From contig CALLZA010000653.1 of NCBI GenBank assembly GCA_937858165.1, positions 1-6,681 of the forward strand: a stretch of 6,681 bases of DNA. Direction: 5' to 3'. Source of the DNA: an uncultured Ardenticatenia bacterium. Lineage in GTDB: Bacteria > Chloroflexota > Anaerolineae > Promineifilales > Promineifilaceae. Under the pieces are notes generated by a model. It saw only the letters and a list, made by a program, of their open reading frames with translations. It did not search any database and was not told where the DNA came from. Numbering within the stretch: position 1 is the first letter of the stretch; each line of letters begins with the position of its first letter. Position numbers and translations under genes: made by a program. This document shows, piece after piece, positions 1 to 5,046 of the stretch.

Positions 1-119
1 TGTCTTTACGCGATTGATCTGTTGTCCTGTGTTTATTTATTGTATGAGTAGATGTTAAGTTGTTGTGGTCATTGCTCACTTTGTACGACGACTCGTGCTA
101 TACATGTTGTTTTGTTTTT
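1..119. other. Probable non-genomic read-through sequence
   Basis: This stretch lies outside a complete sequencing adapter (120-189), so it is not physically linked to the genomic insert. It is about 36% G+C by my count, far below the genes. On the minus strand it starts A-rich right after the end of the P5 sequence (TAAAAACAAAACAACATG) and is rich in A and C throughout. That is what base calling produces once a read has run past the end of a fragment. No gene or structured element was recognised. A real but unrelated chimeric fragment is a less likely alternative. Confidence 0.8.
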
Positions 120-189
120 AATGATACGGCGACCACCGAGATCTACACTAGATCGCTCGTCGGCAGCGTCAGATGTGTATAAGAGACAG
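120..189 (+). other. Illumina P5 / Nextera i5 adapter contamination
   Basis: The 70 bases match a full Illumina adapter, part by part. P5 (AATGATACGGCG...ATCTACAC) is at 120-148, the 8-base i5 index TAGATCGC at 149-156, the Nextera read-1 linker TCGTCGGCAGCGTC at 157-170, and the Tn5 mosaic end AGATGTGTATAAGAGACAG at 171-189. These sequences are known from library preparation and do not occur naturally as a block. The insert therefore starts at 190. Open frames crossing this stretch give well-known spurious peptides (containing IRRPPRST on the plus strand and LLYTSDAADE on the minus strand) and should not be annotated. Confidence 0.99.
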
Positions 190-296
190 CTTCGGCTTTG
201 CGTTCTTTGCATGAGATTTTGTCCTTTGCGTGAGCATCTCTTCTTTGCGTCCTTTGCTTCTTTGCGCCTTTGCGTGAGATCTTCGTCGCTCGTCAC
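190..296 (-). repeat. CACGCAAAG/GTGACGA repeat after the last gene
   Basis: Read in the gene direction, this begins with two GTGACGA-like heptamers (283-296) that contain the TGA stop of the isomerase gene. It continues with seven copies of the core GCAAAG (plus-strand CTTTGC at 196, 205, 224, 243, 252, 260 and 268), three of them extended to CTCAYGCAAAG. The same two building blocks, in the same order, follow the first permease gene (3748-3903), so this is probably another member of that family. The adapter junction at 189/190 cuts it, so whether it has a matching right arm is unknown. No protein-coding signal is seen here. Confidence 0.8.
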
Positions 297-1165
297 TTGC
301 TCATGCGCCGGTTGGCGTCGTCCACCAGTGCGCGCACCCAGGCCAGGCTCTTCTCGATCATCGGCCCGCCCTGGCCTTCACATTCGATGCTGACGATGCC
401 GTCGTAGCCGATGTCGACCAGGATGTCGAAGCAGCGGCGGATGTTGTCGACGTTGACGCCGTCGCCGATGGCCGTGGCGCTGACGGCGATGCCGGTCAGT
501 TCGCCGCGCATGGAGGCGGCCAACGACTGGCTGACGTCCTTGACGTGGACGTGACTGACCTTGTGCTTGAACCGGTTCAGGAAGGCGACCGGGTCCTGGC
601 CGGCGATGAAGGTGTTGCCGGTGTCGAAGTTCATCCGTAAATAGGGCGAATCGCTGAAGGCCAGCATCCGCTCCATAAACTCCGGCTTGGTGGTGTAGTA
701 GCCGTGCGGCTCGATGTTGATGGTCATCTTGTAGCGCGCGGCCGCTTCCAGCACCTCGCCGTAGATTCGTTTCATGCTCTCCAAGGCGGCCTCGTCACTC
801 AGGCCGGCCGGCTTGTGCATGTGGTCGGTGGTGTCGATGTGGTCGCAACCGACCAGGTAGGCCCAGCGCATGGAGTTGAGGATATAGGTCAACCCCAGGT
901 ACGAGGCGTTGGGCAGCGACAGGGGGTAGGCGGCATCCAGTTGGCTGAAGCGCACGCCATATTTCTCCATCTTCTCGCGCAGCGCCAGCGGGTCTTCGGT
1001 CAGCGACACGTGCGGCTGGTAGCCCAGTCCGTGCAGCCAGCTCACCCCGTCGATCGTGCCGCACTCAATCCAGTGGACATCGTTGCGCTGCGCCCATTGC
1101 AGGCACTGCTCGAAGCTCCAATAGGCGCTGTTGAAGGCGTCAGTGTGAAAGCCTATCTCGATCAT
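293..1165 (-). CDS. Sugar-phosphate isomerase/epimerase family protein (TIM barrel)
   Basis: This 290-residue protein has the pattern of the xylose-isomerase-like TIM-barrel family (AP endonuclease family 2 fold), which includes IolE and D-tagatose/D-psicose 3-epimerases. Likely divalent-metal ligands sit on successive strands: Glu152 in INIEPHG, Asp181 in NFDTGN, His207 in SHVHVKD and Glu261 in SIECEG. Spacing and residue types resemble the Glu-Asp-His-Glu site of ketose 3-epimerases. No signal peptide is visible, so it should be cytoplasmic. The ATG has GAGGAG 9 bases upstream (1175-1180). As the last gene after a complete sugar importer, it probably isomerises or epimerises the imported sugar or its derivative; the exact reaction cannot be told. 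The stop TGA is the first part of a repeat (AAG-TGACGAGCGACGA). Family assignment is secure, substrate is not. Confidence 0.9.
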   Translation of the reverse strand: MIEIGFHTDAFNSAYWSFEQCLQWAQRNDVHWIECGTIDGVSWLHGLGYQPHVSLTEDPLALREKMEKYGVRFSQLDAAYPLSLPNASYLGLTYILNSMRWAYLVGCDHIDTTDHMHKPAGLSDEAALESMKRIYGEVLEAAARYKMTINIEPHGYYTTKPEFMERMLAFSDSPYLRMNFDTGNTFIAGQDPVAFLNRFKHKVSHVHVKDVSQSLAASMRGELTGIAVSATAIGDGVNVDNIRRCFDILVDIGYDGIVSIECEGQGGPMIEKSLAWVRALVDDANRRMSK

Positions 1166-1174
1166 GATCCCCCG

Positions 1175-1180
1175 CTCCTC
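1175..1180 (-). promoter_or_regulatory. Shine-Dalgarno of the isomerase gene
   Basis: GAGGAG on the minus strand lies 9 bases before the ATG at 1165. It directly abuts the outer end of the AATTAGG-type element (1181-1344), with no base between them. Confidence 0.7.
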
Positions 1181-1344
1181 AATTACGAATTAGGAATTAG
1201 GAATCAGGAATTCAGAGCCAACTGTGTGAAGCTACTTCGTTCCCAATTCCTAATTCCTTCTTCGCCATCGTGGTTTGGGAATTACGAGCTAGAAACTAAG
1301 CGCACCCGCTTCATTCCTAGCTCGTAATTCCTAATTCCTAATTA
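1181..1344. repeat. AATTAGG-type palindromic element between binding-protein and isomerase genes
   Basis: This fills the gap from the binding-protein stop codon to the isomerase Shine-Dalgarno. Both outer ends carry 7-base AATTAGG/AATTACG units in inverted orientation (1181-1204 and about 1321-1344). Two hairpins sit inside. Arms 1278-1292 and 1317-1331 match at 15 of 15 bases with a 24-base loop. Arms 1187-1203 and 1240-1256 match at 16 of 17 with a 36-base loop. Read in the gene direction, the inner sequence shares GCTCTGAATTC and GAATGAAG with the element at 4936-5046, which marks the two as one family rather than simple AT-rich sequence. The TAA stop of the binding-protein gene forms the element's edge. 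It has no coding capacity. Confidence 0.85.
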
Positions 1345-2613
1345 CTCCGAAGCCGTCCCGCCCCACCGCTCGGGGAAGCCGGGCATCGTTTCGCAGCCGC
1401 ACATGGCGTAGTGCAGCGGCGGCATGCCGGGCTGCACAAACTGGTCCAGGTTCTCCTGGGTCACGGCTGGTTGCGGCAGCCGCCACGGGTCGGGAACTTC
1501 CTCGCCCTGCAGCACCTTGAGGGCGGCGATGACCGCCGTGCGCCACTGGAAGGTCGGGAAGGTCGGAGCGATGGCCGTCAGGCCCTCTTCCTGCCACTTG
1601 ACCAGGAAGTCCTGCTGGTCTTCGCCGTTGATGACCGGGTACGGCTGGCCGGCGTCTTCAAACGCCTCAATGGCCGCCACGGCCGTCGCGCCCGCGTCCA
1701 TCCACACGCCGTCGATCTGGCCGTGCTTCTGGATGGCGTCGGTGATGATGGTCTTCACCTTGTCGTTGTTGCCGTCGCCGAACTGCACCTCGACAACGTC
1801 GATGTTGTTCTTCTCGAAGTAGTCCTTGGCCGCCGCCCAACGGGTCTCCAGCACGTCGACGCCGGGGAGGATGCGCAGGGCAACAACCTTGGCCCCATCG
1901 GGCAGGTTGTCGGCCAGGAACTTGGCGCCGGTGTAGCCGAAGGCGTAGCCGCCGATGGGCTGCACGAACGTCGCCGGACAGTCGGTCTGCACGCCGCGGT
2001 CGAAGACGACCACGGGCAGCACTTCACAAGCGGCCTCGACGGCCGGGGTCAGGGCCAGCGTCGTGTTGGGGCTGACGATGAGGACATCGCAGTTGCCGCT
2101 GGCAACCAGGTCCTGGATATCGGCGATCTGCTTCTCGTCGTTGCCTTCGGCGTCGACGTGGATCCACTCTTCGATCTCCGGATGCAGCTCCACTTCCGCT
2201 TCCATCGTGTTATAGCCCACGACGCGCCACGGGTTGTTGACGCCGGCGTTGGAGAAGCAGAAGGTGTAGGGGCCTTCCTTGGCGTACTGGGTCGTATCGA
2301 CGAAGTTCGGCTCCAGGTACTGGTTCCACGGTTCGCCTTCCGGCCCTTCGGGGGCAACATCGATCAGGCGGATGGAGTTGTCCAGCTCTTCCTGGCTGAA
2401 GAACTCACTGGCCACGGCCGCGGCTTCCATGCCCAGCCCGGCGCCGGTCTCGGCCGCTTCTTCGACCGCCTCTTCGGCCTCACCGGCCGCTTCCTCTACT
2501 TCGCCGGCCGTTTCTTCGGCCGTCTCTTCAACCGTGCCGCCACCACCGCAGGCCACCAGGGCCAGCATGAGCATGGCGATCAGCAGCAAAGACAGAAATC
2601 GCAAGGGTTTCAT
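1342..2613 (-). CDS. Sugar ABC transporter substrate-binding lipoprotein
   Basis: This 423-residue protein should capture the sugar outside the membrane and deliver it to the two permeases. It starts with a lipoprotein signal: basic MKPLR, a hydrophobic stretch at 6-20 and lipobox LVAC with Cys22 as the lipidation site. A low-complexity Glu/Ala linker follows (about 28-57), then a type I periplasmic-binding domain (about 113-410) of the RbsB/Peripla_BP_4 kind. Recognisable blocks are SNAGVNNPWR (121-130), DVLIVSPNTT (176-185), VVVFDRGV (201-208) and GVWMDAGAT (302-310). It is longer than RbsB because of the linker and a C-terminal tail with CGC (405-407). The ATG has GGAGGAG 7 bases upstream. 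The gene is fourth in the operon, whereas binding proteins often come first. The TAA stop is shared with a repeat. Ligand unknown. Confidence 0.93.
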   Translation of the reverse strand: MKPLRFLSLLLIAMLMLALVACGGGGTVEETAEETAGEVEEAAGEAEEAVEEAAETGAGLGMEAAAVASEFFSQEELDNSIRLIDVAPEGPEGEPWNQYLEPNFVDTTQYAKEGPYTFCFSNAGVNNPWRVVGYNTMEAEVELHPEIEEWIHVDAEGNDEKQIADIQDLVASGNCDVLIVSPNTTLALTPAVEAACEVLPVVVFDRGVQTDCPATFVQPIGGYAFGYTGAKFLADNLPDGAKVVALRILPGVDVLETRWAAAKDYFEKNNIDVVEVQFGDGNNDKVKTIITDAIQKHGQIDGVWMDAGATAVAAIEAFEDAGQPYPVINGEDQQDFLVKWQEEGLTAIAPTFPTFQWRTAVIAALKVLQGEEVPDPWRLPQPAVTQENLDQFVQPGMPPLHYAMCGCETMPGFPERWGGTASE

Positions 2614-2620
2614 TTGGATT

Positions 2621-2627
2621 CTCCTCC
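2621..2627 (-). promoter_or_regulatory. Shine-Dalgarno of the binding-protein gene
   Basis: GGAGGAG on the minus strand is 7 bases before the ATG at 2613. It supports that start and allows strong translation, as expected for the most abundant component of an importer. Confidence 0.8.
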
Positions 2628-2713
2628 AAGGGTGCTACGTTTGATATGGTGCAATCACATTGGCGCGGTTTTGCGGGCCGCGCGCCCGAACGGATGACGG
2701 GTCTCTCCTGGCG

Positions 2714-2726
2714 CATCACCTCCTTA
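2714..2726 (-). promoter_or_regulatory. Full-length anti-16S (Shine-Dalgarno-like) sequence without a well-placed start
   Basis: On the minus strand this reads TAAGGAGGTGATG. The plus-strand 12-mer ATCACCTCCTTA (2715-2726) equals the usual 3' end of bacterial 16S rRNA, so pairing would be complete. The only nearby starts are too close: a GTG at 2719-2717 that overlaps it, and an ATG at 2716-2714 with 2 bases of spacing. The binding-protein ATG lies about 100 bases downstream and has its own Shine-Dalgarno. The site runs directly out of an AATTAGG half-repeat. It could be a ribosome standby site or chance; function is inferred only. Confidence 0.45.
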
Positions 2727-2737
2727 ATTCCTAATTA
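2721..2737 (-). repeat. Half-copy of the AATTAGG repeat after the second permease gene
   Basis: In the gene direction, AGATAATTAGGAATTAAGG follows the last Arg codon. This is about two 7-base units with no inverted partner in the rest of the gap (2614-2720). The stop TAA of the permease gene is formed at its edge. It matches the left ends of the elements at 4936-5046 and 1181-1344. The rest of the gap holds a small GC hairpin (CGGGC/GCCCG, 2674-2688) without a T-run, and no promoter that I can support. Confidence 0.7.
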
Positions 2738-3736
2738 TCTTGTTCTTCTCATGCTATACGCCGCATACGCCACCGCGGCGATAATGATGAGGCCCTGCAC
2801 AGCGTCGCGCAGGGGTTTGGGCAGCCCCAGCAGGTTAAGCAGCGTAAAGAGCAGCTCCAGCGCCAGCGCGCCGGTCATGGCCGCCGGAATGGAGCCGCGC
2901 CCGCCCAACAGCATCGTGCCGCCCAGCACGGCGGCGGCGATGGACTGCATCTCCAGCCCCGTGCCCGCCTCGATGCTGACGCCGCCCCGCCCGCCCAGCA
3001 GCACACCGGCCACCACGGCCGTCATCGAGCAGATGACGAAAGCCGAGATGCGCACCAGGTTGACGTTGACGCCCGACAGGCGCGCCGCTCGCGGGTTGTC
3101 GCCCAGGGCCAGCAGTTGGCGGCCGTAGTTCATCCGGTGGAGCAGCAACCAGTAGCCGACGCCAAACACCACCAGGACGATGACGGCATAGGGAAAGTCT
3201 TGCAGGCCGAACAGCCCTTCGATGCCGCTGCGCCCCCACATGCGAAAGTTGTCGGGCAGATAGCCGCGCGGCGCGCCGCCCGACCACAGCAGCCCCACCC
3301 CTTTGGCTACGAGCAACATCCCCAGCGTGGCGATGAGCGACGGAACTTTCAGAAAGGTTGTCACCGCGCCGTTGACCAGGCCGACGAGCAGGCCGCCCAG
3401 CAGCAGGGCCAACATGACCCACCACGTCGCGCCGGGATCGTTGTTGGCCAGGATCGCCCCGATGATGACGGTCGAGGTGACGACCGAGCCGACCGACAGG
3501 TCGAAGCCGCCGGAGACGAGCACAAACACCTGGCCCGCGGTCAGGATCATTAGCGGCGTGGCCCGTTGCAGGAAGGTCAGGAAGTTGTCGGGCTGGAAGA
3601 AGACAGGGTTGCGGATGCCGACCCAGACGAGCAAGGCCAGGGCGATCAGATAGACCGGGTTGATGGCCCGCAGCCAGCGCCACGCCCGCGCCCCCAAGGA
3701 CTCTTCGATTGCCGTGTTGGCGGTAATCTGTGTCAT
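2735..3736 (-). CDS. Sugar ABC transporter permease (second of two)
   Basis: This is an integral membrane protein of the RbsC-type permease family (BPD_transp_2), 333 residues from the chosen start. It shows alternating hydrophobic segments from about residue 28 to 326, probably 8-10 helices. Family blocks are AGQVFVLVSGGFDLSVG (67-83), VPSLIATLGM (131-140) and the cytoplasmic loop LGDNPRAARLSGV (211-223), which should contact the ATPase. I chose the ATG at 3736 because GGAG (3743-3746) sits 6 bases upstream. An in-frame ATG at 3796 would add 20 residues read from a repeat element and has no support. It shares conserved blocks with the preceding permease but is clearly a different sequence, so the two probably form a heterodimeric channel. 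The stop TAA lies at the edge of an AATTAGG half-repeat. Confidence 0.93.
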   Translation of the reverse strand: MTQITANTAIEESLGARAWRWLRAINPVYLIALALLVWVGIRNPVFFQPDNFLTFLQRATPLMILTAGQVFVLVSGGFDLSVGSVVTSTVIIGAILANNDPGATWWVMLALLLGGLLVGLVNGAVTTFLKVPSLIATLGMLLVAKGVGLLWSGGAPRGYLPDNFRMWGRSGIEGLFGLQDFPYAVIVLVVFGVGYWLLLHRMNYGRQLLALGDNPRAARLSGVNVNLVRISAFVICSMTAVVAGVLLGGRGGVSIEAGTGLEMQSIAAAVLGGTMLLGGRGSIPAAMTGALALELLFTLLNLLGLPKPLRDAVQGLIIIAAVAYAAYSMRRTR

Positions 3737-3742
3737 ATCAAA

Positions 3743-3746
3743 CTCC
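3743..3746 (-). promoter_or_regulatory. Shine-Dalgarno that sets the second permease start
   Basis: GGAG in TACGGAGTTTGATATG is 6 bases before the ATG at 3736. It begins one base after the end of the repeat element (3748-3903). It decides for this start over the in-frame ATG at 3796, which lies inside the repeat. Confidence 0.75.
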
Positions 3747-3747
3747 G

Positions 3748-3903
3748 TAGTGACGAGTGGCGAGTGACGAGTGATGAGTAAAAGAACCTCACGCAAAGCT
3801 CGCCAAGGACGCCAAGAGCGCCAAGAAGAACTCCACTTTGCGTCCTTTGCGCTCTTGGCGATCTTTGCGTGAGGTTCTTTTCATCGCTCCACACTCGTCA
3901 CTA
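3748..3903. repeat. Palindromic GTGACGA/CACGCAAAG element between the two permease genes
   Basis: This 156-base imperfect palindrome fills nearly the whole gap. Its 12-base terminal inverted repeats, TAGTGACGAGTG, are exact at 3748-3759 and 3892-3903. Inside, 3780-3807 pairs with 3854-3881 at 27 of 28 bases (AAAAGAACCTCACGCAAAG core), and 3808-3825 pairs more loosely (12 of 18) with 3836-3853 around a 10-base loop. The stem is bounded by AAAAG on one side and CTTTT on the other, as in a bidirectional terminator, so the RNA could form a long hairpin that protects the transcript or attenuates it. The TAG stop of the first permease gene is part of the terminal repeat. No transposase gene is present, so it would have to be mobilised in trans, if at all. 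Confidence 0.88.
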
Positions 3904-4920
3904 TCCTTGCTCGGCCCGCGAGCGGAAGGTATAGAACCCGACCGCCAGAATGATGATCGCCCCGCGCAGGATTTGCTTCATGTAAGCGTCGATGCCGATC
4001 TGGTTGAACAGTGTGTCCAGGATGCTGAAGATGAGCACGCCGGCCAGCGTACCCCACACGCCGCCCTTGCCGCCGGAGAGGGCCGTGCCGCCGATGACCG
4101 TCGCGGCGATGCTCTCCAGGTCGTAGAGGCCGTCGGTGCCGACCCAGGGCGCGCCCGCCCGCAGCCGGCTGACGACGAACAGGCCGGTCAGCACGGCCGT
4201 AGCGCTGCAAATGACGTGGGCCAGCACCAGCACCCGCCCCGTGTGCAGCCCCGACAGCCGGGCCACTTCCTCGCTGCCGCCCACGGCGTAGAGGTGCGCC
4301 CCGAAGCGCGTGCGCCGCAGGACGAACCAACCGGCCAGCACCACCAGGAACAGGACGAGGACTGAGATGGGCAGCGGGCCGATGGTGTCGTAGGCGAAGC
4401 TCTGGAAGCTGGCCGGCACCGATCCGGCGAAGTTCTCGAACGTGGCGTTCAGCAGGCCGCGCAGGATCAGCCCGACGCCCAGCGTGGCGATGAGCGAGTT
4501 GATCTTCATCCGGCCGATGAGCAGGCCGTTGACCAGACCGACGACCGCGCCGATGACGAACAGCACCAGCACCGTCCACCACACCCGTCCCGGATCGCCG
4601 GCCATCAGGTACGACGCGCCGACGGCCGTCACGCTGATCAGATAGGCCACCGACAGATCGATCGACGCGCCGATCATCACGAACGTCTGCCCCACGGCGA
4701 CGATGCCCAGGGCCACCGACCGGACGAGGATGTTGGTCAGGATGGTCTGGTTGAAGATGAACAACTGGTCGTCGATGCCAAAGACGGCATCGAGCAGAAT
4801 GGACGCGATGAAGATGATGACCAGGATACCGTAGACAGGCGGAATCTGGCTATCGCGCAGCCACGCCCGCGCCCGCGCCAGAAGCGACGGGCTGGATGCT
4901 GTCGGTGTGATCGCAGTCAT
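3901..4920 (-). CDS. Sugar ABC transporter permease (first of two)
   Basis: This 339-residue inner-membrane permease is of the RbsC/XylH type (BPD_transp_2). A polar N-terminal tail of about 28 residues is followed by hydrophobic segments from about 29 to 330. Family blocks are VGQTFVMIGASIDLSVA (76-92), INSLIATLGVGLILRGL (140-156), the ATPase-facing loop VGGSEEVARLSGL (213-225), and ESIAATVIGGTALSGGKGG (269-287). The usual DLSVG motif is DLSVA here. The ATG has GGAG (4928-4931) 7 bases upstream. It shares these blocks with the next gene, consistent with an old duplication into a two-permease channel, as known for YtfT/YjfF and LsrC/LsrD. The TAG stop belongs to the terminal repeat of the following palindromic element. 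Confidence 0.94.
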   Translation of the reverse strand: MTAITPTASSPSLLARARAWLRDSQIPPVYGILVIIFIASILLDAVFGIDDQLFIFNQTILTNILVRSVALGIVAVGQTFVMIGASIDLSVAYLISVTAVGASYLMAGDPGRVWWTVLVLFVIGAVVGLVNGLLIGRMKINSLIATLGVGLILRGLLNATFENFAGSVPASFQSFAYDTIGPLPISVLVLFLVVLAGWFVLRRTRFGAHLYAVGGSEEVARLSGLHTGRVLVLAHVICSATAVLTGLFVVSRLRAGAPWVGTDGLYDLESIAATVIGGTALSGGKGGVWGTLAGVLIFSILDTLFNQIGIDAYMKQILRGAIIILAVGFYTFRSRAEQG

Positions 4921-4935
4921 AGATGCTCTCCGAGC

Positions 4936-5046
4936 AATTAGGAATTAGGAATTAGGAATTAAGAATTCAGAGCAGATCGCGTTGTCCCGCCCTGTCCTCT
5001 TTTCTCTTTGTCTTCATTCTTAATTCCTAATTCGTAATTCCTAATT
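4936..5046. repeat. AATTAGG-type palindromic element overlapping the ATPase gene end
   Basis: This 111-base element has 31-base inverted arms, 4936-4966 and 5016-5046, that match at 30 of 31 bases around a 49-base loop. Each arm is four 7-base units (AATTAGG with AATTACG and AATTAAG variants). The inner flanks, GAATGAAG and GCTCTGAATTC in the gene direction, are shared with the element at 1181-1344. Its right arm lies inside the ATPase reading frame, encodes the last residues (LGITN) and supplies the TAG stop. Its left arm ends 4 bases before the GGAG of the first permease gene. In RNA it would form a strong AU-rich hairpin. Confidence 0.9.

Noticed and set aside
69..296. Minus-strand open frame of 75 codons
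   Set aside because: It is translated from adapter, noise and tandem repeat; its LLYTSDAADE segment is a known contaminant peptide.
190..296. CRISPR array at the left end
   Set aside because: The CTTTGC units are spaced 8 to 19 bases apart with short degenerate spacers and no 20-40 base repeat, so it is a tandem simple repeat.
52..393. Plus-strand open frame of 113 codons at the left end
   Set aside because: It runs through the sequencing adapter and its product contains the standard adapter-derived peptide; not a gene.
704..1327. Plus-strand open frame of 207 codons antisense to the isomerase gene
   Set aside because: It shadows a well-supported gene and its end is read from the AATTAGG repeat.
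2614..2680. Separate promoter for the binding-protein gene (TTGCAC near 2649)
   Set aside because: No matching -10 box at a suitable distance; the signal is not better than chance.
2674..2688. GC hairpin as a terminator before the binding-protein gene
   Set aside because: The stem is only 5 base pairs and no T-run follows in the gene direction, so a Rho-independent terminator is not supported.
1411..2697. Long plus-strand open frame (428 codons) antisense to the binding-protein gene
   Set aside because: GC-rich genes often leave long antisense frames. The product has no recognisable motifs, while the minus strand has a lipobox, a ribosome site and a clear family match.
3737..3796. Upstream in-frame start of the second permease (20 extra residues)
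   Set aside because: The extra codons lie in the palindromic element and lack a Shine-Dalgarno, whereas the ATG at 3736 has GGAG at the right distance.
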